From: Ottelia alismoides
Taxonomy: Eukaryota; Streptophyta; Magnoliopsida; Alismatales; Hydrocharitaceae
Direction: 5' to 3'
Assembly (NCBI GenBank): GCA_037367405.1
Contig: JAZKJV010002315.1
Span: forward strand, 1-64,000
DNA length: 64,000 nt
In this document: positions 35,440-44,919 of the stretch, piece after piece
Position numbering within the stretch: the first letter of the stretch is position 1
How the letters are laid out: the number at the start of each line of letters is the position of its first letter
Notes under the pieces: generated by a model
The model's input: the letters and a program-made list of their open reading frames with translations, nothing else
Database searches by the model: none
Told to the model about the DNA's origin: nothing
Position numbers and translations under genes: made by a program

Positions 35440-35930
35440 AAGCCCTAATCCCCCTGTCCCACCCTTCCTCCATCAACACCGACAATCCTCCAGTCCTGTC
35501 GCCTAGTGCCACCTCTCCTCCATCATCGTTGCACGAAACCCCACCCCTCCGGCCTCCTATGCCCGATCCGACACCCTCAACCCTCCAGCCCCGCCGCCCA
35601 ATGCCCCCTCTCCTCCATCATCGTCGCTTGAAGCCCACTCTCCTCCGCCCCCCTTCCAGCTCCCTCTGCTCGAAGTTCCTTCCCCTCCACCCATTCTATC
35701 ACCTGAATTCCCATTTATTCCAGGCCCATGCATTCGAGGCCCCTCCCCTCCAGCCCCCTCCGCCTAAAGCTCCCTCCCCTCTCCCCATTCCTCCATTGTA
35801 ATCCCCCTCTCCTCTAGTACCCTCCTCGAGCCCCCTCCCATCTAGCCCCCTCTAGTTGAAGCCTCCACTTCTCTATCCATTCCTCCACCCTAAACCCTCT
35901 CCCCTACAGCTCATGTCCATAGCTTCAAGT
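35440..35930. repeat. Pyrimidine-rich low-complexity stretch
   Basis: Rich in CCTCC, CCCTC and CCTCTCC. It yields proline-rich open frames (for example 35529-35801) by composition alone. No gene is called. Confidence 0.6.
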
Positions 35931-36525
35931 TTTCATATGGAATAAGAGCTCCTCTCGTGGTTCTCTTCTTGCTCGTCCTCCTCCTCCCTTTGTCGACCCT
36001 AACTATGGTGGAACACCACCCCTGACATGGTGTGGATAACCAATAGGCGGAATCCAATCACTAACTCCATATGCTCGCTCAACTTCACATTCGTTGGTAG
36101 ACTTGCCATATACGGCAACAACTTCTCTAGTAGATGTGGAAGTCCAACAACAACAACAACCTTGAGTCATTGAAGCTCCTCGACAACGACGACCTCGTAT
36201 GTAGTACATGACATCGACAAGTCCGTCTTATGGCAGAGCTTCGACTCTCCTTTAGACTTGTTCCTACGATCGATGAAGATCAACCTGAATATGAAGACCA
36301 ACAAAAATCGCAACATCTCTGTCCGAAAGGGTCCCAACGACCCCTTCGTCGGCAACGTCTTCTTCATGATATGCCAAGGCCAATTCGAAGCAACATCTTC
36401 CCAACAAACACTTCTCAAATACTAGTGGTAGAAGGTGATGGTGAAATCCAAAGAGTGAATGACGAAGGGAATCCCTATTTGGCAAACACTGTCATGATTG
36501 GATCTCATTTGAGAGTGCCAAATGC
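35931..36525. other. No gene recognised
   Basis: Open frames on both strands overlap at 36003-36610 but none shows a recognisable domain or a convincing start. It may be a fragment of a host gene; not established. Confidence 0.4.
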
Positions 36526-36543
36526 TTTTCAAAAGTCAATCTT
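36526..36543. repeat. 18-bp LINE target-site duplication, left
   Basis: TTTTCAAAAGTCAATCTT, repeated exactly at 36676-36693. Confidence 0.85.
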
Positions 36544-36675
36544 TTTTTTGACTAAAAAAGACGGGGGTGCCCTCCCAAGGCGGGAGTCACTACACCAACA
36601 CATTCATTAATAAGCAAAGAGTTACATCAGATGGAAACCCAGAAGTTTTACAAGGCATTACAATTTGCAAGAACA
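36544..36675 (-). mobile_element. 5'-truncated LINE tail (about 130 bp)
   Basis: On the minus strand it ends in CTTTTTTAGTC and an A-rich tail next to the duplication. The interior holds GGTTTCCATCTGATGTAAC and CTCCCGCCTTGGGAGGGC, resembling 3' ends of plant L1 elements. The perfect 18-bp flanking duplication and A-tail show target-primed insertion. Confidence 0.78.
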
Positions 36676-36693
36676 TTTTCAAAAGTCAATCTT
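36676..36693. repeat. 18-bp LINE target-site duplication, right
   Basis: Second copy of TTTTCAAAAGTCAATCTT. Confidence 0.85.
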
Positions 36694-36733
36694 AATTATA
36701 ATAATTGATTTATCTCCTTCAAAGTTATAAAAG

Positions 36734-36840
36734 TCAGAAGTTTGTCTTCATTTAGTCGATCCCTGGCTAAGGATTACTCTTTAGTTGGATGACTAGCGGA
36801 TAACCGACTTTTATTTTTTAAATTATTTAAATAATAATAT
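36734..36840. repeat. Dispersed repeat family H, copy 2 (cut by copia 1)
   Basis: Matches 32845-32960 through CTTTAGTTGGATGACTA and AATTATTTAAATAA, then stops exactly where the copia 1 LTR begins. The rest should lie beyond the far end of the copia element, outside the window. Confidence 0.6.
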
Positions 36841-37315
36841 TGTTAATGTGACTTGAATCATAACTACTTGTTGGGTTGCTGATGTGGATGATTCGTGTCC
36901 TGGCTTCTGATTGGCTGAGAGCTATTGGGACAGGACTGCTGACATGTCTAATCTGTGTCCTGCCTTCTGATTGGCTGAGAGCTGTTGGACCAGGATTGCT
37001 GATATGTCTAATCTGTGTCCTGCCTTATGATTGGTTGAGATCTGTTGGGATGGATTGCTGAATACAAATGGTATTCTTCTGTTGCAGTATAAAAGGGGAC
37101 CTAGGGCCTCCAGATACTGCATCCTCATTTTGATCATGTTTCTCATCCCATATCTGTACCTTTTCAGTACCCTATGTATTACATTTTTTCCATATAGTGA
37201 AACCGATCGTCGCCGCCCAAGGATGTAGCCCATTTACTGGTGAACTTTGTAAATCCTTGTGTTTGCGTCTTGCTTGTTTGATCGTGTTTGTGCGTGTTTG
37301 CTTCTACGATTCACA
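36841..37315 (+). mobile_element. 5' LTR of copia 1 (475 bp)
   Basis: Starts TGTTAATGTG, ends GATTCACA, with a TATA box (TATAAAAG, 37088-37095). Three 60-bp tandem units occupy 36876-37054. Followed six bases later by the primer-binding site. Confidence 0.85.
36876..37054 (+). repeat. Three 60-bp tandem repeats in copia 1 LTR
   Basis: Each unit starts TTGCTGA or TGCTGA and holds TCTGTGTCCTGCCTTCTGAT or a near match. They lie upstream of the TATA box, the usual place of LTR enhancer repeats; function is inferred. Confidence 0.9.
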
Positions 37316-37321
37316 AGAAAC

Positions 37322-37333
37322 TGGTATCAGAGC
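37322..37333 (+). other. Primer-binding site, initiator tRNA-Met type
   Basis: TGGTATCAGAGC, complementary to the 3' end of plant initiator tRNA-Met, the usual copia primer. Confidence 0.88.
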
Positions 37334-37362
37334 TTCAGGTTTCGTCAGGATCATCCAGTAAG

Positions 37363-37683
37363 ATGACATCACACAATTTGAAGATCGAGAAGTTCACAAG
37401 GAAGAATGGATTCAGTATATAACAGATCAAGATGCGTGCCCTTTCTGAAGCAGCAGGGCATCTAGGCACCGTTAGATCAAGAGCAAGCGAAGGCACTCAA
37501 GCCGTTTGAGTTGATGGTGCGGGAAGAGAAGGCGCACTCGACGATCATGCTGTGTTTGGCGGACGAGATTATCGCGGAGGTTGCCGATGAGTATTCTGCG
37601 GCCGGTCTGTAGTTGAGACTCGAAAGTCTATACATGGATATGTTTTTGACTAACAAGTTGCTCTTGAAACAATGTCTGTTCTC
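37363..37683 (+). pseudogene. gag: Copia 1 gag start, first copy (truncated)
   Basis: Begins MTSHNLKIEKFTRKN at 37363 and breaks off after about 107 codons, joined to the primer site of Athila B. It duplicates 41646-41985: over 340 aligned bases (37344-37683) I count eight differences. Both copies share a stop at one position (TAA here, TGA there) where the family has Trp, and a TAG after SAAGL. This copy has an extra TAG near codon 38. Left copy changes are mostly G-to-A or C-to-T. See the finding on this junction. Confidence 0.85.
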
Positions 37684-37699
37684 CCCGGCAACGGTGCCA
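37682..37699 (-). other. Primer-binding site of Athila B (tRNA-Asp type)
   Basis: On the minus strand TGGCACCGTTGCCGGGGA, one base from the tRNA-Asp-complementary site typical of Athila elements, two bases after the LTR end. Confidence 0.9.
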
Positions 37700-37947
37700 T
37701 TTGATTAACATGAAATTCGATGTGGTCAAAATTGGTGTCTCACACAAGGTGGAGACGACCGTCGCTGTGGCGACTCACAAGTGAATCTCGTATTTAATCA
37801 ACAATTAACCCACACTAAAGATCAACAATTAGAAATAATGTGGAGTTAAAATTTATTTTTAACTCTGCACAAATGGTGTATAGTGACAAGTATGCAGAGA
37901 GTTCGAACACAGGGAGCAAACAGGGTAATTCACAAAAGTGTGCACAA

Positions 37948-37950
37948 GTG

Positions 37951-38000
<50 letters not shown>
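37948..38000. repeat. (GT)n microsatellite
   Basis: About 26 GT repeats with one early interruption. Confidence 0.95.
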
Positions 38001-38001
<1 letters not shown>

Positions 38002-40458
38002 TGTGTCTACACTAAGCAAGCAAACAATGAAGTTTTTGTGGGTTTTTACTTTTAAAAAAAAATTATTTAATTTTTAATTTTTAATTTTGTATTTTGATTT
38101 TTAATTTTCTCATTTTTATAATTTTATATTTTATATTTTTTTCAATATTGGAAAATAAGGACAATGTAAGAAAAAACAAGACAAAATATGTGTAAAAATA
38201 TCCAAAAATAACCAAAAATTCAGAAATAAAATCTTTTTGATGTTTTTAGGATTTTTTACTGTTTTTGTGATTTTTGGGTATTTTTCAAGGTGTTTTTGGT
38301 ATTTTTAATTACTGAAATAAGGCAGAACAGTGAAATAAGTGCTGGCTGTGAATAAAATGGAAGTTAAAATTAGCAAACAGCAACCAAAATTTTTCACACT
38401 AATTTTCAAATAAAGAGAATAAAATAGAGAACAAACAAAAATTGAGTTTGTGATTTTTGGATTTTTCCTTGATTTTATATTTTTTTTTGAAGTTTTTATG
38501 TATTTTCTAATTTTTAGGGTTTTTCTTTTGAGATTTTTAGTGATTTTTGGACTGACACTAAAATAGGATATAATAGACACTAGGTAAATTTTTTAGAATT
38601 TTTCGAAGTGTTTTAATATTTTTTTGGCATTTTCTAAGCTAGACAGTAGAGAAAAAGCATGTTTTTGATTTTTAATAAATACAAAAATAAAATAAAATCA
38701 AAAACTAAATTGATAGCGTCAAAGTACAAGTGAGCAGGAGCTAAACCCTATTTTTATTGAATTTTTGGACTTAAAATGATAGGTTAAATAATTAGAACAA
38801 GCATCCAATCATTAACAGGCCTGGCAGGGGTATATTTGCAATTTCTCAAACATCCAGGGACATACATGCAAAATTCCACAAAAGTTTGAACTGAATATTC
38901 AATTTATAGCACCAAAATCCAATTACAAAACCCGCCTGGGTGTCCTAGCAATTTTCCCACCAGGGCGCGTGACTTGCACGCGCCTGGCGAGGACTAAAAT
39001 GTAATAATCCAAAACCCTGGGGGTTTACTTGCAATATATCCAAAGATATAACACGTGATGTCACAGTTTTGGTACTAAAATAAAATACAAACAAAACTGA
39101 GGGTCCCGGTGCAAAAAGCCCGCACCTCACGTGTACAGGTCACGTGAGGTGATGTAGCGAAGGACCTATATGCAAATATGGAAAGCTCGGGGGTCTTCGT
39201 GCAAATATTACAAAAATATTTAAACTACGCAAGAACGATTCTGGACTAAATAGAAATTACAAAATAAGCGGGGGTTGACTGCAAAATACCCTCGCATAGG
39301 CGATCTGACGACGGTGGCGAAGCTGATGACGCGTGGCGGACATCCAACGGTTGGGCTCTCGGGCGCAATCCAGCGGCGTAGGGCACGCCACTTATCCACG
39401 TGGCATCTCCTCCGGGCGCGATGACGGTTCGCTCGTGGATGCCTGAGATTAGATCTCGGCTGAGATCGACGGTGGCTGGGTGCTGATGATCGAGCGGTCC
39501 ACGTTAAATCTGGAGGAGCTCCCTTGATCGGACGGTGGCGAAGGCGGCTGGAAGAACACGGCAGAGCTCCGACTGGGCGAGGTTCCTCGAGCTCCTCCGG
39601 CCGACTCCGGTGGCTTCTGGGCTTCAAAATCGGGCCGCTGCCTCCTCAGGTCCTCCTCTATCGGCTGGAGTCGTCAAAAAGCCACGGCGGTGGCCGTGGT
39701 GCTCGCTGGTGGCTGGCGGAGCTGGGAAGCTTCGTTGGCTCCTGCGAGCTTCAAAACTCGCCTCCAGATGCTCTCGAGGGCACGTTGACCTGCAGAAGTG
39801 GTCAAAGGGTCCAGGGAAAACTGCCTGGACCCTTGGATGGACTCGGGGATGCTCGGATCGAGATGGAGATGCACGGCCGGAGGTGCGCTCCGGCCAAGGT
39901 GCTTGATTTGGCGATATAGTCGATTGAACTTCAAATTTTTCTGGGGTTTTCGAAGCTAAGGTTAACAGGAAGCTAATGGACTGAATAAAAAGGCGGGGGG
40001 AAGCCCTCAATGGCCGGAGCCAGAGGGAGGAGCAAACCTCAACCGGCGACTTCGCGGGAGGTAGGGGAAGCACCTCCGACCTCGGGAGCCTTGGCTGAAG
40101 AGCCCACGACGGAGCTGTCACCTCCAAGTAGCTCTAGAGCACGAAAGAGGCGCGAGGGGTGGACCGAAGGGTGTTCCAAAATCAAATCGAAAAATGGGGG
40201 TTCCTCTTATTTGGTTTGACCCTGAGTTGCAGGGGTCCAAAGACCAAGAGAAATCTTGCGCCACAGTGGTTCGTAGCCCGATGCAATCACATGGCGAGCA
40301 ACATGGATGGTAGGTGGAGAGATTTGCAGAAGAAGGTATCGTGAAAGGATGAAAGTTTATGCCTCGAAAAATCCGCAAATGCGGGGAGAAAACGAGGTGG
40401 TCAGAGTTTACAGGGGCTAGGTCACCTAGTTGACCGGGGTCAACTAGGGTTTGCACCT

Positions 40459-40480
40459 GGTTGGTCCACGTGGACCAACC
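40459..40480. promoter_or_regulatory. 22-bp G-box palindrome in LTR B
   Basis: A perfect palindrome with GGTTGGTCCAC as left arm, centred on CACGTG. Matches the palindrome in LTR D. Confidence 0.45.
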
Positions 40481-41664
40481 AAGAAAAACCCCGGAGAATT
40501 CTTTTATTAATTCAATTTAAAATATTAAATGGCCGAATTAAATTATAGTTATTCAATAAAAAATATTAGTTATTTTATGTAGTATTTTATTCTGAATTTT
40601 AATTATTTTTATAAGGTGTATTTTTACAAGTTGCTTTTATACCCCCATATAGGTATATTATCTATATATGGTATCCTTTTATTTTTATTTTGTATATTTT
40701 GATTTTATTATTTTTGTTTATTATTTTCTAAAATTATAAAATACTTTTATCTATACAAGTGTATTTTTATTTAATTTTTCTGATACGTTTTGTGTATTAA
40801 ATAAATTATAAGAGTGTGTTATATAGGTATAAGTACAGGTATAGTATCTATGTATAACCTATATATGTTTATTTTTATTTTTATTTTTATTTTTCTTTGC
40901 ATTTTTATTCTAGTTTTAATGCACATAGTTATTATAAGTAATATTTACATAATTATAAAAATACAAAAATAATGAATGAAGAATAAATTGAATATTTTAT
41001 TCAGTACAAGTATACAAGGTGGGTCCAAAACTCAGCTTTTAAACCGTAGCTCCGCCAAATGCGAAACCACCACCATTGGATAGATTATTTTCTTCTGTAT
41101 ACAATTAAAGGTGAGTATGCTGCATTTGGAGTTTTTATTTGTGAGATACGGGTCTGGGAAGTTGGCATTTTGGATTTTTATTCAGACCATAACTTTTTAT
41201 ATGTACATTATTTTTCTGTGAAATTAATTTTGTATTTTTCTTTATAAATTTATCTACAACTTTCATGAATAAAGTTTCTTTATTTGATGTATAAAAAGCA
41301 GAACCAAAAATAGGTCCCAAAATGAATAAAGAATGAATAGAATGTGTGGGTATTTTGCACTGTGTTTCTGACCTTATCTCCCCCTACTTTATTCCTTGTC
41401 GACCTATTCATCAAGATGCCTAGGTCTCGGGGTTTTGGGTCATAAAATATTTACAATATTTTATTCTTTTTCTTTTCTGTTATTTATTCTATAATTTTGG
41501 CTTTAATTTCAGTATTTTATACACTATATAAATGCACATGCATGAATGCTAAGATGATGATATTAATGATATTTACAGGCATTTGCTAGGGTTTTTGGTG
41601 CCAAAATGATAGAATAAAGATGATGAAATGTGGATTCATCATTCTGTCAGGATCATCCAGTAAG

Positions 41665-44600
41665 ATGACATCACACAATTTGAAGATCGAGAAGTTCACA
41701 AGGAAGAATGGATTCAGTATATGACAGATCAAGATGCGTGCCCTTTCTAAAGCAGCAGGGCATCTGGGCACCGTTAGATCAAGAGCAAGCGAAGGCACTC
41801 GAGCCGTCTGAGTTGATGGTGCGGGAAGAGAAGGCGCACTCGACGATCATGCTGTGTTTGGCGGACGAGATTATCGCGGAGGTTGCCGATGAGTATTCTG
41901 CGGCCGGTCTGTAGTTGGGACTCGAAAGTCTATACATGGATAAGTTTCTGACTAACAAGTTGCTCTTGAAACAATGTCTGTTCTCTCTCTCTGCATGCAG
42001 GAAGGTACATCTCTTGAAGAACATCTAGATCGCTTAAATACATTGTTGATGGACTTAAGAAATGTAGATGTTAAGATTGAAGATGAGGATGCTGCCTTGA
42101 TTTTATTGGTTTCTCTTCCATTATTGTTTGAAAATTTTGTTGAATCGTTCATTGTGGGAAGAGAGTCAATAACCCTAGAGGAAGTTCGTGCGAGTCTGCA
42201 TACGCGTGAACTTCGGTATATGGCTATCGGGAAGTAGGACTCTAACACTGCAGGTTTGGTTATGACTCATGAGAAGAGTCATGCCAGTTCTAGCTACACA
42301 AAGAAGGGAAAGTAGAAGTCCAAGTTGAAGAATCACAATGCTAGGGACATCTGCAATTACTGCAAGGAACATGGACATTGGAAGAAGGACTTCCCGAATA
42401 AGAAAGGAAAAGCTACGGTTGCTGTCGTAGCTCATGGAGGCATAGATTCTGAAGATGATATGGTTCTCACCGTCACAGATCAGAAGACGACCGATAATAC
42501 CTGGATTCTTGATTCAGGCTGTTCCTACCATATGAATCCCAATGAAGATTGGTTCTGCACCTATGAGAAGATAGATGGCGGAAATGTCATCATGGGGAAT
42601 GATGCAACATGCAAGATTATAGGAATTGGCTTTGTGAAGATCAAGATGCATGATGGAGTTGTGAGGACGGTGACAGAAGTACGCCATGTTCCTGATCTGA
42701 AGAAGAACCTGATATCACTTGGAGTCTTGAACTCTAAAGGATACATGTACAACGCTGAAGGTGGATTTATACAGGTTGCCAAAGGTGGGGTTGTTGTCAT
42801 CAAGGGAAACTAGCAGAAGACAATGTACGCCATGCAAGGGTCTACAGTTACCGGTTCTATTGCAGTGGTGTTCCAAGTCGAAAGATCAGAGTCAAAATTG
42901 TGGCATATGCAGATGTGACACATGAGTCAGACGAGATGAATATCCTCATTCAGAAAGGCCTCATCGGGGATCTCAAGGAATCCAAACTGGAGTTCTGTGA
43001 GCATTGCGTGTTGGGAAAACAACACGAGAAACAATTAAGTAAAGCTATCCACAAGACGAAGGAGACACTCGACTACATCCATGCCGATTGTTGGGGTCCT
43101 TCACGGGTCCCATCTTTAGGAGGTGTCAGGTTTTTTTTTGTTTATTATTGATGATTACTCTAGGATGGTGTTCGTGTACATAATGAAGCATAAGAGCGAG
43201 GTATTTCAGACCTTCAGATAGTAGAAGATCTTAGTGGAGAACCAGACTTCTAAGAAGATAAAGCGTCTTCGTACAAATAATGGACTGGAGTTCGGATCGT
43301 TAGAGTTTAATAAGTTCTGCAAAGAGGAGGGTGTTGCGAGACATCTCACCATCAGAGATACACCACAACAGAACGGAGTTGCTGAACAAATGAACATGAC
43401 GCTTCTGGAGAGAGCAAGTTGCATGATCTCTAATGCTGGACTTGGTAGAGCATTCTGGGCTGAAGCTGTGAATACAACTTGTTACTTGATGAATCGGAGT
43501 CCCGCATATGCCATTGGTTGCAAAACACCCATGGAGGTATGGTCTGGTAATCATGCTGATTATTCTATTTTATGAGTCTTTGGTTGTGCTTCCTATTATC
43601 ATGTAAATGAAGGAAAGTTAGAACCAAGGGCAAAGAAAAGGGTGTTTACAGGCTATGGTGCAGGAGTAAAGGGGTATAAAATATGGTCCCCTTCTGAGCA
43701 TAGAATTATTGTTAGCAGGAATGTTACTTTTGATGAGAATTCCATGCTTCACTCGAGTAGTAAGTCTATTGATGCAGAGACAAGTGATGATGTGCCCGAA
43801 CAGGTGGAGTTCGAACTAACACCAAGTAGTGATCACGCTACTTCTAATCAGGTTGTTGCTGAACAGTCTGAAGCTAAGCAACCTGAGGAGAGGCAAGCAA
43901 GTGTTGCTACTGATCGGCCTCGTAGGGAGATACATCCACCACAGAGATAGGGATTTGAAGACATGGTTGTATTTGCACTACATGTTGCAGAGGAGACAGA
44001 GTCTCCAGAGCCCTCCACTTACAGGGAGGCAATATCTGGTGCAGAATCCGGGCAGTGGATTGCTGCTATGGGTGAGGAGATGGAGTCTCTTCACAGGAAT
44101 CAAACATGGGTGCTTGTTAAATTGCCAAAGGGGAGGAAAGTTGTTGTATGTAAATGGGTCTTCAAGAAAAAGATAGGAATCTCAGGCAACGAAGGCATCA
44201 GATATAATGCACCTCTAGTTGCGAAGGGTTACAGTCAGAAGGAAGGTGTGGATTACAATGAGATATTCTCTCCTGTTGTAAGACATCCATCCATCAGGGT
44301 GCTACTAGCTCTTGTAGCACATCAAGAATTGGAGCTGGAGCAGTTAGATGTGACGACAACTTTCTTGCAAGGTGAACTCGAAGAAGACATTCTTATGAGC
44401 CAGCCGGAGGGATTCATATCTCAGGGTAAGGAAGATCATGTGTACAGATTGAAGAAGTCCTTGTATGGTCTTAAGCAATCTCCTAGGCAGTGGTACAAAA
44501 GGTTTGACCACTTCATGATTGATCATGGGTTCAACATGAGCCCATACGATTGTTGTCTTTACCACAAGAAGGTGGAGGATGGCTCTTTCATTTTTTGTGG

Positions 44601-44919
44601 TTGTACGTCGATGACAAGTTGATTGCTGCCAAGCAGAAGAGTACCATAAATGATCTGAAGAAGCTCCTTCATTCAGAGTTTGACATGAATGACCTTGGTG
44701 CAACAAAGAAGATTCTAGGGATGGAGATAATTAGAGATCGTTCAGAAAAGAAACATTTCTTATCTCAGAAGAACTACATTGAGAAAGTTCTAATGAGATG
44801 GGATGTCTACAACAAAGCCCTTAGGTACTCCATCCACTTAGAACATTCATCTTTCATTTTCTTTCACACCACAGTCAGACATGGAGAAGGAAGACATGCC
44901 ACGTGTTCTCTATGCTAAC
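41665..44919 (+). pseudogene. gag-pol: Copia 1 gag-protease-integrase-RT polyprotein (broken)
   Basis: Start MTSHNLKIEKF at 41665. Gag continues with LLMDLRNVDVKIEDEDAALI, and a zinc knuckle CNYCKEHGHWKKDFP in which the last Cys is replaced by Phe. Protease has LDSGCSYHM. Integrase begins with the HxxxC-type region (EFCEHCVLGKQ), then IDDYSRMVFVY (first Asp), RTNNGLEF where the family has Asp in place of the first Asn, and GVAEQMNMTLLERA (Glu). RT shows VCKWVFKKK, EQLDVTTTFLQGELEEDI (catalytic Asp) and YVDDKLIA. At least five stops or frameshifts occur, one at the T11 run after GGVR near 43130. It ends at 44919 inside RT, cut by Athila C. Confidence 0.88.

Larger units (their letters stand above)
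37702..41641 (-). mobile_element. Athila-type LTR B, 3.9 kb, minus strand
   Basis: On the minus strand it starts TGATGAATCCAC at 41641 and ends ATGTTAATCA at 37702, followed by the primer site. It is thus a 5' LTR; its internal region and 3' LTR are absent because the sequence switches to copia at 37683. It has the AT-rich, GC-island (about 39290-40340), AT-rich layout of the other LTRs. GC-island frames at 39220-40219 run on both strands and are not called genes. It is inserted in copia 1 just after the primer site region. Confidence 0.88.
36841..44919 (+). mobile_element. Ty1/copia retrotransposon 1 (fragmented by two Athila insertions)
   Basis: Consists of a 5' LTR (36841-37315), a tRNA-Met primer site, a first copy of the gag start (to 37683), Athila LTR B, then a second copy of the gag start and gag-protease-integrase-RT up to 44919, where Athila C interrupts it. 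The 3' LTR is outside the window. Gene order gag, protease, integrase, RT is copia type. Many stops and frameshifts: not functional. Confidence 0.85.

Noticed and set aside
35529..35801. Proline-rich frame
   Set aside because: Encoded by CCTCC-type low-complexity DNA; no start context, domain or conservation visible.
36230..36610. 126-codon frame with mixed composition
   Set aside because: Considered as a host gene fragment, but no domain is recognised, its 3' end runs into the short LINE tail, and a minus-strand frame overlaps it.
37883..38077. Frame across the GT microsatellite
   Set aside because: A Cys-Val repeat produced by (GT)n within LTR B.
39220..40219. Overlapping open frames on both strands in the LTR B island
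   Set aside because: Several long frames overlap in all directions, which is a composition effect; none has recognisable features.
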